A model generated the notes under the pieces. That model searched no databases and was not told the origin of the DNA. It was given only the letters and a program-made list of their open reading frames with translations. Below are positions 8,745 through 21,980 of a stretch of DNA of 64,000 nt, piece after piece. Within the stretch, counting starts at the first letter, position 1, and each line of letters starts with the position of its first letter. The position numbers were made by a program, and so were the translations under genes. The stretch comes from Cellulomonas sp. Its GTDB lineage: Bacteria; Actinomycetota; Actinomycetes; Actinomycetales; Cellulomonadaceae. The stretch is from NCBI RefSeq assembly GCF_017744555.1, contig NZ_JAGIBD010000010.1, positions 1 through 64,000 on the forward strand, in the 5' to 3' direction.

Positions 8745-10090
8745 GCACCACCACCCCCCACGCCACGCGTCCGGTGCACGACGACGAGACGACGGGCGTC
8801 CCGATGTTCGAGGCGTCCGGCGGCGACTGGTCGGACATCGCCGAGGAGGCGGCCCGGCTCGGCGAGGAGCGCATCGTCGTCAACATGGGCCCGCAGCACC
8901 CGTCGACGCACGGCGTGCTCCGGCTCATGCTCGAGATCGACGGCGAGACGGTGACCGAGGCCCGCGCGGGCATCGGCTACCTGCACACCGGCATCGAGAA
9001 GAACATGGAGTTCCGCACCTGGACCCAGGGCGTGACGTTCTGCACCCGCATGGACTACGTCGCGCCGCTGTTCCAGGAGGCGGCGTACTGCCTCGCCGTC
9101 GAGAAGCTGCTCGGCATCACGGACGACGTCCCCGAGCGTGCGAGCGTCATTCGGGTGCTGCTCATGGAGCTCAACCGCATCACGTCGCACCTGGTGTGCC
9201 TGGCGACGGGCGGCAACGAGCTCGGCGCGACGACGATCATGACCGTGGGCTTCACGGCCCGCGAGGAGATCCTCAAGGTCTTCGAGCTCATCACGGGCCT
9301 GCGCATGAACCACGCGTTCATCCGCCCCGGCGGCGTCGCCCAGGACATCCCTCCCGGGTCGATCGACACGATCCGGGAGGCCCTCGCCTCGGTGCGGCAC
9401 TACCTGCGCCAGCTCGAGGACCTCATGCTGGCCAACCCGATCCTGCACCTGCGCCTCAAGAACGTCGGGTACCTCGGGCTGTCGGGCTGCATGGCGCTCG
9501 GCATCACCGGCCCGGTGCTGCGCTCGGCGGGCCTGCCGTACGACGTGCGCAAGGCCGCGCCGTACTGCGGGTACGAGACGTACGACTTCGAGGTCCCGGT
9601 GTCGCAGGAGGCCGACTCGTGGTCGCGCGTCGTGCTGCGGCTCGAGGAGTGCTACCAGTCCATGCACATCGTCGAGCAGACGCTCGAACGCCTGCAGCGG
9701 ACGGCGGGCCAGCCGGTCATGGTGGCCGACAAGAAGGTCGCGTGGCCCGCGCAGCTCGCGATCGGCGCGGACGGCATGGGCAACTCGCTCGACCACATCC
9801 GCGAGATCATGGGCACGTCCATGGAGGCCCTGATCCACCACTTCAAGCTGGTGACGGAGGGCTTCCGGGTGCCGGCCGGCCAGGTGTTCCAGTCGGTGGA
9901 GCACCCGCGCGGCGAGCTCGGTGTGCACCTCGTGTCGGACGGCGGCACGCGCCCCTACCGTGCGCACTTCCGGGACCCGTCGTTCAACAACCTGCAGGCC
10001 ACGTCGATCATGTGCGAGGGCGGGCAGGTGGCCGACGTCGTCGTCGCCGTCGCGTCGCTCGACCCGGTGCTGGGAGGGGTGGACCGCTGA
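8741..10090 (+). CDS. nuoD: NADH-quinone oxidoreductase subunit D
   Basis: The 49-kDa-type subunit that forms most of the menaquinone-binding cavity with NuoB. It has 449 residues with [15 protein letters not shown] near the N-terminus (the loop with the quinone-contacting His), [12 protein letters not shown] and the C-terminal [21 protein letters not shown]. The start overlaps nuoC (ATGA), and the stop TGA shares its A with the nuoE ATG. Confidence 0.98.
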   Translation: MSTTTPHATRPVHDDETTGVPMFEASGGDWSDIAEEAARLGEERIVVNMGPQHPSTHGVLRLMLEIDGETVTEARAGIGYLHTGIEKNMEFRTWTQGVTFCTRMDYVAPLFQEAAYCLAVEKLLGITDDVPERASVIRVLLMELNRITSHLVCLATGGNELGATTIMTVGFTAREEILKVFELITGLRMNHAFIRPGGVAQDIPPGSIDTIREALASVRHYLRQLEDLMLANPILHLRLKNVGYLGLSGCMALGITGPVLRSAGLPYDVRKAAPYCGYETYDFEVPVSQEADSWSRVVLRLEECYQSMHIVEQTLERLQRTAGQPVMVADKKVAWPAQLAIGADGMGNSLDHIREIMGTSMEALIHHFKLVTEGFRVPAGQVFQSVEHPRGELGVHLVSDGGTRPYRAHFRDPSFNNLQATSIMCEGGQVADVVVAVASLDPVLGGVDR

Positions 10091-11024
10091 TGTCGGTCGA
10101 GCAGGTTCCGGAGGCCCGCACGCCCGGGCAGACCCACCGGACGGGGTACGACGACGAGACGCGCGCGCGGCTGGCCGCCGACGCGGCGCAGATCCGCGCG
10201 CGCTACCCGCAGGAGCGGTCGGCGCTGCTCCCGATGCTGCACCTCGTGCAGTCGGAGGACGGCTACGTCAGCCCGCGCGGCATCGCGTTCTGCGCCGCCG
10301 AGCTGGGCCTGACGACCGCCGAGGTGTCGGCCGTCGCGACGTTCTACACGCAGTACAAGCGCCACCCCAACGGCACGTACACGGTCGGTGTCTGCACCAA
10401 CACGCTGTGCGCGATCATGGGCGGCGACGCCATCTGGGAGGAGCTGTCCGACCACCTGGGCGTCGGGCACGACGAGACGACCGACGACGGCGCGATCACG
10501 CTCGAGCGCGTCGAGTGCAACGCCGCGTGCGACTACGCGCCGGTCGTGATGGTCAACTGGGAGTTCTTCGACAACCAGACGCCCGACTCCGCCGTCGCGC
10601 TCGCCGACGAGCTCCAGGCGGGCCGGCCCGTGACGCCCACGCGCGGCGCGGACAGCGTGTGCACGTTCAAGGAGATGTCCCGCGTGCTCGCGGGATTCGG
10701 CGACGGCCGTGCCGACGAGGGCGTCGGGGCGGGCGAGCCGACGCTGCGCGGCATCGCGCTGGCGCGTCAGGAAGGCTGGGAGGCGCCGCCGTTCCCCGGC
10801 GGTGCCGAGGCGGGCAAGCCCGTCGCGGAGCGCCCGGTCGCCTCGGAGGCGTCGACCACGACGCCCGCGCGCGGGACGCGCACGACGAAGGCGGTGGGCG
10901 GCTCGCACGCGCCGAAGCCGGGCGCCGAGCAGTCGAGCGCCGAGCGGCCGGCGACGACCGCGGGTGACGTGTCGCCCGAGCAGCAGCAGACCAAGCAGCA
11001 GTCCGACGACGCGAAGGAGTCGTG

Positions 11025-11025
<1 letters not shown>
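10090..11025 (+). CDS. nuoE: NADH-quinone oxidoreductase subunit E with long disordered C-terminus
   Basis: The 24-kDa-type subunit of the NADH dehydrogenase module, carrying [2Fe-2S] cluster N1a. Ligands Cys102, Cys107, Cys143 and Cys147 are present (CTNTLC, CNAAC). The protein has 311 residues, whereas the conserved domain ends near 235. The last 75 or so residues are Pro/Ala/Ser/Gln/Thr-rich, probably disordered, and end in a Gln/Asp tail. The start is the ATG sharing its A with the nuoD stop; the upstream open frame from 9196 is a nuoD shadow. The stop TGA overlaps the nuoF ATG. Confidence 0.96.
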
Positions 11026-12361
<1,336 letters not shown>

Positions 12362-12365
<4 letters not shown>

Positions 12366-15019
12366 CCATCACGTCGCCCCAGCCGGCCACCTCCACGCCG
12401 CTCGTCCCCGCGGCGCCGGTCGAGCCGCGGCCCGAGGTCACCGACGCGGTGACGTTCAGCATCGACGGCATCGAGACGTCCGTGGCCAAGGGCACGCTCG
12501 TCATCCGCGCCGCCGAGCAGCTGGGCATCCAGATCCCCCGGTTCTGCGACCACCCGCTGCTGGCCCCGGCCGGCGCGTGCCGCCAGTGCCTCGTCGAGGT
12601 CTGGGCACCGGGCCGCGACGGCAAGCTCGCCAAGATGCCCAAGCCGCAGGCGTCCTGCACGCTCGAGGCCACCCCAGGCATGGAGGTGCGCACGCAGCAC
12701 ACGTCCGCGGAGGCCGACAAGGCCCAGCACGGCGTCATGGAGCTGCTGCTCGTCAACCACCCGCTCGACTGCCCGGTGTGCGACAAGGGCGGCGAGTGCC
12801 CGCTGCAGAACCAGGCCATGTCGAACGGCCGCGCGACCAGCCGGTTCGTCGACGTCAAGCGCACGTTCCCCAAGCCGATCTCGATCTCGACGCAGATCCT
12901 GCTCGACCGCGAGCGGTGCGTGCTGTGCCAGCGCTGCACGCGGTTCTCCGAGGAGGTCGCAGGCGACGTCTGGATCGACCTGCAGAAGCGCGGCGCGCAC
13001 CAGCAGATCGGCACGTTCGACACCGACGTGCTCGGCTTCGCGGGGGAGACCCCGGTCGGCGCGGCGACGCAGGACACGGCCGGCCGCCCGTTCGCGTCGT
13101 ACTTCTCCGGGAACACCGTGCAGATCTGCCCGGTCGGCGCCCTCACGAGCGCCGCGTACCGGTTCCGGTCCCGCCCGTTCGACCTGGTGTCGACCCCGAG
13201 CATCGCGGAGCACGACTCGCAGGGCTCGGCGATCCGGGTCGACCACCGGCGCGGCGTCGTGCTGCGCCGCCTCGCGGGCGACGACCCCACGGTCAACCAG
13301 GAGTGGATCACCGACAAGGACCGCTTCGCGTTCGCGTGGCAGTCCGCGCCGGACCGCATCCGCACGCCCCTCGTCCGCGCGCGCAACGCCGACGGCACGC
13401 GCGGGGAGCTCGAGCCCGCCAGCTGGGTCGAGGCCCTGGACGTCGCGGCCGCGGGGCTGCTCGCCGCGCAGGCGCCCGTCGACCCGCGCGAGGAGGCCGT
13501 CGGCGTCGCGGTGCTGGCCGGTGGCCGGCTCACGCTGGAGGACGCGTACGCGTACTCCAAGCTCGCGCGCGTCGCGCTCGACACCAACGACGTCGACGGG
13601 CGTGCGCGCCCGCACTCGGCCGAGGAGGAGGCCTTCCTCGGCCACCACGTCGCGGGCCGCACGCTCGAGGTGACGTTCGCCGACCTCGACCGGGCCCCAG
13701 CGGTGCTGCTCGTCGGCCTCGAGGCCGAGGAGGAGGCGGGGATCGCGTTCCTGCGGCTGCGCACCGCGGTCGTCAAGAAGCGGACGCGCGTGCTGTCCGT
13801 CGCCGCGCTCGAGAGCCGTGGCTTGCAGCGGCTGTCCGGCACGCTGCTCGCGGCGGCGCCGGGCACGGAGGCGGAGGTGCTCGACGGCATCGTCGCCGGT
13901 GCGTCTGACGACGTGCTCGCGGACGCCGCCGACGCGCTCGGGGCCGACGGCGCCGTGATCCTGGTCGGCGAGCGGCTCGCCGCCGTGGCGGGCGGGTTCT
14001 CCGCCGCGCTGCGGCTCGCCGCCCGCACCGGTGCCCGCCTCGCGTGGGTGCCGCGCCGGGTGGGTGAGCGGTCCGCCGTCGAGGTGGGCCTGCTGCCGAC
14101 GCTGCTGCCCGGCGGCCGCCCGGTCGCCGACTCCGCCGCGCGCGTCGACGTCGCCGCGGTCTGGGGCGTCGAGCACCTGCCGGAGACCCCGGGACGGTCG
14201 ACGGGCGAGATCCTCGCCGACGCCGCGGCCGGTCGCCTCGGCGGACTCGTGGTCGGCGGCCTGGAGCTCGCGGACCTGCCCGACCCCGCGCTCGCGCGGG
14301 CCGCGCTCGACCGCGTGCCGTTCGTCGTCTCGCTCGAGGTCCGCCGCTCGGAGGTCACCGACCGCGCGGACGTCGTCTTCCCGGTCGCGCCGCCCGTCGA
14401 GAAGGGCGGCACGTTCGTCACGTGGGAGGGGCGGCCGCGGCCGTTCCCGCAGGCGCTCGTCTCGCACGAGCTCGCCGACCATCGTGTGCTCGACCGGCTG
14501 GCCGACGCGCTCGGTGTCGAGCTCGGGCTCGGGTCGCTCGCGGCCGTGCACGCCGAGCTCGACCAGCTCGGCGGCTGGGACGGAGCCCGCATCGCGGCGC
14601 CCGCGGTCGACGCCCCCGAGCCGCCCGCCGTGGAGCCCGGGCACGCGGTCCTCGCGACGTGGCACCAGCTGCTCGACGCGGGCCGGCTGCAGTCCGGCGA
14701 GCCGTTCCTCGCGGGCACCGCGAAGCGGCCCGTCGCGCGCCTGTCCGCCGGCACGGCCGAACAGCTCGGGCTGCGCGACGGCGACCGCGTGGCGGTGTCG
14801 ACCGACGCCGGGACCATCACGCTGCCCGCGGTCCTCACGGACATGCCCGACCTCGTGGTCTGGCTCCCGACGAACTCGGTCGGCAGCCACGTGCGTGACG
14901 TGCTGCACGCGGACGCCGGGGACCTGGTGCGGATCGCCGCCGCGCCGCACGAGGTCGCCACCGCGGGGACCAGCGACGAGGACGATGCACCTGGTCGTGA
15001 CGAGGAGGTCGGGGCATGA
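12362..15019 (+). CDS. nuoG: NADH-quinone oxidoreductase subunit G lacking cluster N7 ligands
   Basis: The large iron-sulfur subunit of the NADH module, 885 residues. Ligands are intact for N1b (Cys62, 73, 76, 99), N5 (His133, Cys137, 140, 146) and N4 (Cys186, 189, 192, 256). The segment that holds the off-pathway cluster N7 in E. coli (CxxCxxxC plus a distant Cys) reads AEHDSQGS, and the fourth position is Thr317: all four cysteines are replaced (Ala282, Asp285, Ser289, Thr317). The molybdopterin-oxidoreductase-like C-terminal half follows and shows no cofactor motif that I recognise. Start and stop both overlap neighbours by ATGA. Confidence 0.96.
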
Positions 15020-16365
15020 GGCACCTGCTGTTCGCCGAGAGCGGCGCCGTCGCACCCGTGACGGCCGACTTCAGCGACGACACGTGGTGGATCTGGGTCA
15101 TCAAGGCCGTCGGCATCATCGTGTTCCTGCTGACGAGCGTGCTCATCGCCATCTGGTTCGAGCGCAAGGTCGTCGCCCGCATGCAGGTCCGCCCCGGACC
15201 CAACGTGCACGGCCCGTTCGGCCTCCTGCAGTCGCTCGCCGACGCGATGAAGCTCCTGGTCAAGGAGGACGTCACGGTCAAGGCGGCCGACAAGCTCGTC
15301 TACATCGTCGCGCCGATGATCGCGGTGTTCTGCTCGCTGCTCACGTTCGCGGTCATCCCGCTCGGGCCGGCCGTCGACATGTTCGGGCACGTCACGCCCC
15401 TGCAGCTGACGGACTTCCCGGTCGCGGTGCTCTACATCCTCGCGTGCGCGTCGGTCGGCGTGTACGGCATCGTGCTCGGCGGCTGGTCGTCGAACTCGAC
15501 GTACCCGCTGCTGGGCGGGGTGCGCTCCACGGCGCAGGTCATCTCGTACGAGCTCGCGATGGGCCTGTCGCTGGTCAGCGTGTTCATCCTGGCCGGGTCG
15601 ATGTCGACGTCGCAGATCGTGGACTCCCAGACGCAGGTCTGGTGGTTCCTGCCGCTGCTGCCCGCGTTCGTCATCTATCTCATGTCGATGGTCGGCGAGA
15701 CGAACCGGCTCCCGTTCGACCTCCCCGAGGCCGAGGGCGAGCTCGTCTCCGGGTACATGACCGAGTACTCGTCGATGAAGTTCGCGTGGTTCTTCCTCGC
15801 CGAGTACATCAACATGCTCAACGTCTCGGCGGTCGCGACCACGCTGTTCTTCGGCGGCTGGCGGGCGCCGTTCATCCCGGCGGACAGCTTCCTGCAGACC
15901 GGCTGGTGGCCGGTGCTGTGGTTCCTCGCGAAGCTCTGGTTCTTCATGTTCCTGTTCGTCTGGATCCGTGGGTCGGTGCTCCGCTTCCGGTACGACCAGT
16001 TCATGCGGCTCGGGTGGAAGGTGCTCATCCCGGCCGCACTCGTCTGGGTCGTGTGCGTCGCGGTCGTGCAGGGCGTGCGCCAGTTCTCCGGGCTGGACCT
16101 GCGGACCACGCTGTTCGTGCTCGCGGGAGTCGTGCTGCTCGGCCTGCTCGTGTCGTTCGCGATCCCCGAGAAGAAGACGCCGGCCGGCCCGAAGCGGCCA
16201 CCCGGGCCCGAGGTCATCGATCCGTTCGCGGGCGGCTACCCCGTGCCCCCGCTGCCCGGGCAGGTGCTGCCGCCGTCGCCGCGCAAGCAGCGCCAGGCCG
16301 CTTCCGCGGCCTCGAGCCCGACGACCGACGTCCCCCAGGTCACCCAGGAGGTGCACGGTGGCTGA
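15016..16365 (+). CDS. nuoH: NADH-quinone oxidoreductase subunit H
   Basis: Membrane subunit that links the quinone cavity to the proton-pumping arm. It has 449 residues with about eight membrane helices, the conserved cytoplasmic loops [15 protein letters not shown] and [14 protein letters not shown], and a charged Pro/Lys-rich C-terminal tail of about 65 residues. Its start overlaps nuoG by ATGA. Its last 8 bases overlap the nuoI start. Confidence 0.98.
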   Translation: MRHLLFAESGAVAPVTADFSDDTWWIWVIKAVGIIVFLLTSVLIAIWFERKVVARMQVRPGPNVHGPFGLLQSLADAMKLLVKEDVTVKAADKLVYIVAPMIAVFCSLLTFAVIPLGPAVDMFGHVTPLQLTDFPVAVLYILACASVGVYGIVLGGWSSNSTYPLLGGVRSTAQVISYELAMGLSLVSVFILAGSMSTSQIVDSQTQVWWFLPLLPAFVIYLMSMVGETNRLPFDLPEAEGELVSGYMTEYSSMKFAWFFLAEYINMLNVSAVATTLFFGGWRAPFIPADSFLQTGWWPVLWFLAKLWFFMFLFVWIRGSVLRFRYDQFMRLGWKVLIPAALVWVVCVAVVQGVRQFSGLDLRTTLFVLAGVVLLGLLVSFAIPEKKTPAGPKRPPGPEVIDPFAGGYPVPPLPGQVLPPSPRKQRQAASAASSPTTDVPQVTQEVHGG

Positions 16366-17200
16366 CAAGCCGAAGCCCGCCCGCAAGGCTGCGCCCACGG
16401 GCAAGCCCGCCGGCCAGCAGGCCCGCAAGCCCGCAGCCGCCGGCCAGCCGTCGAAGGCCGTCGCCGCTCGCCCGAAGGGCGGCGAGGTCGCGACCCCGGC
16501 CCCCGAGGGCTACCAGTCGCTCATCGAGCCCCGCACGGGCCTCGCGGAGCTGCTCGCCCCGGTGGGCGGGTTCGGCGTGACGCTGTCGAACATGTTCCGC
16601 AAGACCGTCACCGAGCAGTACCCGTCGGAGAAGGTGCCGGCCAAGCCCCGGTACCACGGCCGCCACCAGCTCAACCGGTACGCGGACGGCCTCGAGAAGT
16701 GCATCGGCTGCGAGCTGTGCGCGTGGGCGTGCCCGGCGGACGCGATCTACGTCGAGGGCGGCGACAACACCCCGGACGCGCAGTTCAGCCCGGGGGAGCG
16801 GTACGGCCGCGTCTACCAGATCAACTACCTGCGCTGCATCTTCTGCGGCCTGTGCATCGAGGCGTGCCCCACCCGGGCGCTCACGATGACGAACGAGTAC
16901 GAGCTCGCCGGTCCGACCCGCGCGGGGATGATCTGGGAGAAGGAGGACCTGCTCGCACCGCTGCGGGAGGGCATGCTCGCCGCCCCGCACCCGATGGTCG
17001 AGGGCACCACGCACACGGACTACTACCGGGGCGAGATCACGCACGCCACGGACGCGCAGCGTGCCTGGGTCGCGGAGCACCGTCCCGACGACCCGACGCT
17101 GCCGGGCGGTGCCGGGCTGGACGTGGCGAACGAGCTCGCCCCGACCGCGGCTGCGATGGCCGCGACGGTGGCCGCTGCGACCAAGCAGGGCTCGAGGTGA
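16358..17200 (+). CDS. nuoI: NADH-quinone oxidoreductase subunit I with basic N-terminal extension
   Basis: The TYKY-type ferredoxin subunit carrying clusters N6a and N6b. Ligands Cys115, 118, 121, 125 and Cys160, 163, 166, 170 form two clean CxxCxxCxxxCP motifs. The GTG at 16358 is placed by a CAGGAGG site 7 nt upstream; it overlaps nuoH by 8 bp. The first 45 or so residues are Lys/Ala/Pro repeats ([20 protein letters not shown]), absent from most NuoI proteins and probably disordered. Total length is 280 residues. The stop overlaps the nuoJ GTG. Confidence 0.96.
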   Translation: MADKPKPARKAAPTGKPAGQQARKPAAAGQPSKAVAARPKGGEVATPAPEGYQSLIEPRTGLAELLAPVGGFGVTLSNMFRKTVTEQYPSEKVPAKPRYHGRHQLNRYADGLEKCIGCELCAWACPADAIYVEGGDNTPDAQFSPGERYGRVYQINYLRCIFCGLCIEACPTRALTMTNEYELAGPTRAGMIWEKEDLLAPLREGMLAAPHPMVEGTTHTDYYRGEITHATDAQRAWVAEHRPDDPTLPGGAGLDVANELAPTAAAMAATVAAATKQGSR

Positions 17201-18126
17201 GCGCCGCCGTGCTGACGTCGCTCACCGACGCCGGGACCACGACGACCGCCGAGGCGGCGCTGTTCTGGACCCTGGGGCCGATCATGGTGCTCGCCGCGCT
17301 GGGCCTGCTGTTCGCGCGCAAGGCCGTGCATGCGGCCCTCGCCGTCGTGGTCGTGATGATCTCGCTGGCGTTCATGTACGTCGCGCAGGACGCGGTGTTC
17401 CTCGGGGTCGTCCAGGTGGTCGTCTACACCGGCGCCGTGATGATGCTCTTCCTGTTCGTGCTCATGCTCGTCGGTGTCGACGCGTCGGACTCGCTCGTCG
17501 AGACGATCCGCGGCCAGCGCTGGATCGGTCTGCTCGCGGGGGTCGGCCTCGCGGTCGTGCTCGTCGGCGTCGTCGGCCGGGCGACGTACGGGCGGCCCAC
17601 CGGGCTGGAGCAGGCGAACGGCGGGAACAACCCGACGGCGATCGCGCACCTCGTGTTCGGCAGCTACGTGTTCGCGTTCGAGGTGGTCGGCGCGCTGCTC
17701 GTGACGGCGGCGCTGGGCGCGCTCGTCCTCACGCACCGGGCACGCCTGACGCCGCGTGTCGGTCAGAAGGAGCGGGCGGACGCGCGCGTCGCGGCGGGTG
17801 GCGTGCTCACGCCGCTCCCGGCGCCGGGCGTGTACGCCAAGCACAACGCGATGGACGTGCCCGCGCTCGGGCCCGACGGGCGCCCGCTGGAGCACTCGGT
17901 GCCGCGCGTGCTGCGCATCCGCGGCCAGGAGGCGGACGCCCGCGAGTACGCGGCCCGCATCGACCGCGTGCTGGCCGGCGGCGGTGCCGACCGGCCGGTG
18001 CTCGTGACGGAGCCCGGTGGCGAACCGACCCCACCGCCCACGGCCCACCCGGAGACGGCGAGCCACGGCGCGCCGCTGCCGGGTGCCGCGCAGGCCGGTG
18101 CGGAGCAGCAGGAGGAGCACGCATGA
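17197..18126 (+). CDS. nuoJ: NADH-quinone oxidoreductase subunit J
   Basis: ND6-like membrane subunit with five helices, including the pi-bulge helix [23 protein letters not shown]. It has 309 residues, of which the last 130 or so are a soluble, Pro/Ala/Glu-rich tail beyond the usual length. The GTG start overlaps the nuoI stop (GTGA), and the stop overlaps nuoK (ATGA). Confidence 0.95.
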   Translation: MSAAVLTSLTDAGTTTTAEAALFWTLGPIMVLAALGLLFARKAVHAALAVVVVMISLAFMYVAQDAVFLGVVQVVVYTGAVMMLFLFVLMLVGVDASDSLVETIRGQRWIGLLAGVGLAVVLVGVVGRATYGRPTGLEQANGGNNPTAIAHLVFGSYVFAFEVVGALLVTAALGALVLTHRARLTPRVGQKERADARVAAGGVLTPLPAPGVYAKHNAMDVPALGPDGRPLEHSVPRVLRIRGQEADAREYAARIDRVLAGGGADRPVLVTEPGGEPTPPPTAHPETASHGAPLPGAAQAGAEQQEEHA

Positions 18127-18422
18127 GCCTGACCCACTACCTCGTGCTCGCGACGATCCTGTTCGCGATCGGCGCGACGACGGTGCTGCTGCGCCGGAAC
18201 GCGATCATCGTGTTCATGGGTGTCGAGCTCATGCTCAACGCCACGAACCTGCTGCTCGTGACGTTCTCCCGGATCCACGGGACGCTCACCGGCCAGGTGC
18301 TCGCGTTCTTCGTCATGGTCGTGGCGGCCGCCGAGGTCGTCGTCGGTCTCGCGATCATCGTGGCGATCTTCCGTACCCGCCGGTCGGCCTCGGTCGACGA
18401 CGTGAACCTCCTGAAGAGCTGA
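18123..18422 (+). CDS. nuoK: NADH-quinone oxidoreductase subunit K
   Basis: ND4L-like membrane subunit of 99 residues with three helices. The membrane glutamate in [14 protein letters not shown] (helix 2) and a second one in [11 protein letters not shown] (helix 3), both used in proton transfer, are present. ATG 18123 overlaps the nuoJ stop. Confidence 0.97.
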   Translation: MSLTHYLVLATILFAIGATTVLLRRNAIIVFMGVELMLNATNLLLVTFSRIHGTLTGQVLAFFVMVVAAAEVVVGLAIIVAIFRTRRSASVDDVNLLKS

Positions 18423-18433
18423 GGGGCGGCCCC

Positions 18434-20419
18434 GTGCACACCCTGACCACCCTGGCTGCGAGCCTGCCCGCCGCCACCATCGGCCCCGCCCCGGAGCCGG
18501 TGAGCGGCGGGATCTACCTCGTCGCACCCGCCCTGGTCGGCATCCCGGTGCTGAGCGCCGCGATCCTGCTGCTCGGCGGGCGGCGCACCGACCGCTGGGG
18601 CCACTGGCTCGGCGTCGCCGCGTCGTCGCTCTCGTTCGTGTTCGGCGCGGCGGTGTTCGTCGCGCTGCTCGGCCGGCCGGCGGACCAGCGGGTCCTCGAC
18701 CTGAGCGTGCGGAGCTGGATCGACGCGGGCGCGTTCCAGGTGGACGCGGGCATCCGCCTCGACCCGCTGTCGCTGACGTTCGTGCTGCTCGTGACGTTCG
18801 TCGGCACGCTCATCCACATCTACTCCGTGGCGTACATGGAGCACGACGTGGACCGCCGCCGGTTCTTCGCGTACCTCAATCTGTTCGTCGCGGCGATGCT
18901 CACGCTCGTCCTGGCCAACAGCTACCTGCTGCTGTTCGTCGGCTGGGAGGGCGTCGGTCTCGCGTCGTACCTGCTCATCGGGTTCTGGAACTACCGCACC
19001 GACTACGCGGTCGCCGCGAAGAAGGCGTTCGTCGCGAACCGCATCGGTGACCTGGGCCTGATCATCGCGCTGGGCCTGATGTTCGCGAATTTCGGCTCGG
19101 TCGGCTTCCTCGACGTGCTCGGCGAGCGGTCCGGGCAGGTCAGCGAGGGCGTCGCGACCGCCATCGGGCTCATGCTGCTGCTTGCCGCGTGCGGCAAGTC
19201 GGCGCAGTTCCCGCTGCAGTCCTGGCTCGGCGACGCGATGGCCGGTCCGACGCCCGTGTCGGCGCTCATCCACGCCGCCACGATGGTGACCGCGGGCGTG
19301 TACCTCATCGTGCGCAGCGCGCCGATCATGAACGAGGCGCCCACCGCGCAGCTCGTCGTCGTGATCGTCGGCGCGATCACCCTGCTGTTCGGGGCGATCG
19401 TCGGCTGTGCGAAGGACGACATCAAGAAGGCCTTGGCGGCGTCGACGATGTCGCAGATCGGCTACATGATCCTGGCGGCCGGCCTCGGTCCGGTCGGCTA
19501 CGCGTTCGCGATCTTCCACCTCGTCACGCACGGGTTCTTCAAGGCCGGCATGTTCCTCGGCGCCGGGTCCGTGATGCACGGCATGGACGACCAGGTCGAC
19601 ATGCGCCGGTTCGGCGGGCTGGCCCGGTACATGAAGATCACCTGGCTCACGTTCATGGCCGGGTGGCTCGCGATCCTCGGCATCCCGCCGTTCTCGGGGT
19701 TCTGGAGCAAGGACAAGATCATCGAGGCGGCGTTCGTGCCGGTCGAGGGTGCCGAGTGGCGCGCGTGGGTGTTCGGCACGGTCACGCTCGTCGGCGCGGG
19801 CATCACCGCGTTCTACATGTCGCGCCTGTTCTTCATGACGTTCGAGGGCGAGCGCCGGTGGTCGACGAAGCGGGACGGGTCGGCGCAGCACCCGCACGAG
19901 GCGCCGCGGCTCATGACGTGGCCGATGATCGTCCTCGCGGTCGGGTCCGTGGGCCTCGGCCTGTACCTGGCGCTCGGCGGCAAGTTCGTCGAGTGGCTCG
20001 AGCCGGTCACGGGCACCCCGCTGCACGAGGAGCCGGTGCTGCCGGAGTGGCTGCTCATCACGCTCACGCTCGGTGTCGTGGTCGTCGGCACGGTCATCGC
20101 GTACCGCCGTTACGCCGCCGCCACGGTCCCCGTCGTCCCGCCGCTCGGGACGGCCCTCACGCGGGCCGCCCGCGTCGACCTGTACCAGGACACCGTGAAC
20201 GACGTGGCGCTCGTCGAGCCCGGCCAGGCGCTGACCCGGTCGCTCGTGTTCGCCGACCGGGCCGTCGTCGACGGTGCCGTCACGTCGATCGCCCGGTCGC
20301 AGATCGGGCTCGGCGAGATCACCCGTCGGGTGCAGACCGGGTTCGTCCGGTCGTACGCGGCGACCATGCTGCTCGGGCTCGTCGTCCTCGTCGTCGTCGT
20401 CCTGGCCACCCAGAGCTGA
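18434..20419 (+). CDS. nuoL: NADH-quinone oxidoreductase subunit L
   Basis: The distal antiporter-like proton-pumping subunit, 661 residues and about sixteen membrane helices including the long lateral helix near the C-terminus. Marks include [18 protein letters not shown] with the key Glu, and [19 protein letters not shown]. The GTG at 18434 follows a GAGGGGCGG site; the frame extends back to 18017 only as a nuoJ/nuoK shadow. Confidence 0.97.
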   Translation: MHTLTTLAASLPAATIGPAPEPVSGGIYLVAPALVGIPVLSAAILLLGGRRTDRWGHWLGVAASSLSFVFGAAVFVALLGRPADQRVLDLSVRSWIDAGAFQVDAGIRLDPLSLTFVLLVTFVGTLIHIYSVAYMEHDVDRRRFFAYLNLFVAAMLTLVLANSYLLLFVGWEGVGLASYLLIGFWNYRTDYAVAAKKAFVANRIGDLGLIIALGLMFANFGSVGFLDVLGERSGQVSEGVATAIGLMLLLAACGKSAQFPLQSWLGDAMAGPTPVSALIHAATMVTAGVYLIVRSAPIMNEAPTAQLVVVIVGAITLLFGAIVGCAKDDIKKALAASTMSQIGYMILAAGLGPVGYAFAIFHLVTHGFFKAGMFLGAGSVMHGMDDQVDMRRFGGLARYMKITWLTFMAGWLAILGIPPFSGFWSKDKIIEAAFVPVEGAEWRAWVFGTVTLVGAGITAFYMSRLFFMTFEGERRWSTKRDGSAQHPHEAPRLMTWPMIVLAVGSVGLGLYLALGGKFVEWLEPVTGTPLHEEPVLPEWLLITLTLGVVVVGTVIAYRRYAAATVPVVPPLGTALTRAARVDLYQDTVNDVALVEPGQALTRSLVFADRAVVDGAVTSIARSQIGLGEITRRVQTGFVRSYAATMLLGLVVLVVVVLATQS

Positions 20420-20435
20420 AGGAGCAGAGCTCACG

Positions 20436-21980
20436 ATGTCGTCCTCCTTCCCCTGGCTGACCGCCCTGATCGTGCTGCCGCTGCTCGGCGCCGTCGGGCT
20501 CTGGGTCCTGCCGTCGCCCGGCCGCAACCGCACGCGCGAGATCGCGCTCGGCGTCGGCGTGGTCGAGCTCGCGCTCGCCGTCGGTGCGCTGCTCGCGTTC
20601 GACACGTCCGCCGCGCAGACGTACCAGCTCGTCGAGACGCACGGCTGGATCCCCGCGTTCGGCGTCTCGTATGCCGTCGGCGTCGACGGCGTCGGGCTGT
20701 CGCTGATCCTCATGTCGGTGCTGCTCGTGCCGCTCGTGATCCTGGCCGCCTGGCGTGAGCAGGGCTCGGTCGCGGAGGCCACCGACCGGCTGCGCCGCTA
20801 CCTCGCCCTGGTGCTCGTCCTCGAGGCGTTCATCGTCGCGGTGTTCTCCGCGCGGGACGTGTTCTTCTTCTACGTGCTGTTCGAGGCGATGCTCATCCCC
20901 GTCTACTTCATGATCGGCGGGTTCGGCGGCGCGCAGCGGCGGTACGCGGCCGTGAAGTTCCTGCTGTTCGGTCTCGCGGGCGGGCTCATCATGCTCGTCG
21001 CGGTCATCGGCGTGTATCTGCAGGGCCCGCGTGGGCCGCAGGGCTTCCTCACCGAGAACCTCACGGGCCTCACGCTCGACCCGACGCTCGAGAAGTGGCT
21101 GTTCCTCGCGTTCTTCCTGGCGTTCGCGATCAAGGCGCCGATGTTCCCGGTGCACACGTGGCTGCCCGACGCGGCCGAGCAGGCGCCCGTCGGCACCTCG
21201 ACGCTGCTGGTCGGTGTGCTCGACAAGGTCGGCACGTTCGGGATGCTCACGCTGTGCCTGCCGCTGTTCCCGTCGGCGTCCCGCTGGGCCGCGCCCGTGG
21301 TGATCGTGCTGGCCGTGGTCTCGATCCTGTACGGGGCGCTGCTCGCGATCGGGCAGAAGGACCTCATGCGGCTCATCGCGTACACGTCGGTGTCGCACTT
21401 CGGGTTCATCGTGCTCGGCATCTTCGCGTTCACGTCGACGTCGATCGCGGGCTCGTCGTTCTACATGGTCAACCACGGGCTCTCGACCGGGGCGCTGTTC
21501 CTCGTCGCGGGGTACCTGGTGGCCCGGCGCGGCTCGCAGCAGATCGCCGACTTCGGCGGGCTCCAGAAGGTCGTGCCGGTGCTGGCCGGCACGTTCCTCG
21601 TCGCGGGCCTGTCCGCGCTGTCGCTGCCCGGCCTCTCGACGTTCGTGAGCGAGATCCTGGTGCTCGTCGGCACGTTCGCCCGGCACCCGGCGGCGTCGAT
21701 CGTGGCGAGCCTCGGCGTGGTGCTGGCCGCGATCTACGTGCTGTGGACCTACCAGCGGGTCTTCACCGGCCCGGTGCGCGACGAGCTCGCGACCACGCCC
21801 GACCTGGTCGGGCGCGAGAAGTGGGCGGTCGCCCCGTTGCTGGCCCTGATGATCGTCTTCGGCTTCCTGCCCGGCCCGGCGCTGGACCTCGTCCGGCCGC
21901 CCGCGCAGGTCACGCTCGAGCAGGTCGGCGTGACGGACGTCCCGGCGTCCGCCACGGCCGCGGAAGGGAGTGACCGGTGA
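20436..21980 (+). CDS. nuoM: NADH-quinone oxidoreductase subunit M
   Basis: Middle antiporter-like proton-pumping subunit, 514 residues, about fourteen helices. Contains YVLFEAMLIPVYFMIGG with the conserved membrane Glu and FPVHTWLPDAAEQAP with the family's His and Asp. An AAGGAG site (20419-20424) precedes ATG 20436. The stop overlaps the nuoN GTG. Confidence 0.97.
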   Translation: MSSSFPWLTALIVLPLLGAVGLWVLPSPGRNRTREIALGVGVVELALAVGALLAFDTSAAQTYQLVETHGWIPAFGVSYAVGVDGVGLSLILMSVLLVPLVILAAWREQGSVAEATDRLRRYLALVLVLEAFIVAVFSARDVFFFYVLFEAMLIPVYFMIGGFGGAQRRYAAVKFLLFGLAGGLIMLVAVIGVYLQGPRGPQGFLTENLTGLTLDPTLEKWLFLAFFLAFAIKAPMFPVHTWLPDAAEQAPVGTSTLLVGVLDKVGTFGMLTLCLPLFPSASRWAAPVVIVLAVVSILYGALLAIGQKDLMRLIAYTSVSHFGFIVLGIFAFTSTSIAGSSFYMVNHGLSTGALFLVAGYLVARRGSQQIADFGGLQKVVPVLAGTFLVAGLSALSLPGLSTFVSEILVLVGTFARHPAASIVASLGVVLAAIYVLWTYQRVFTGPVRDELATTPDLVGREKWAVAPLLALMIVFGFLPGPALDLVRPPAQVTLEQVGVTDVPASATAAEGSDR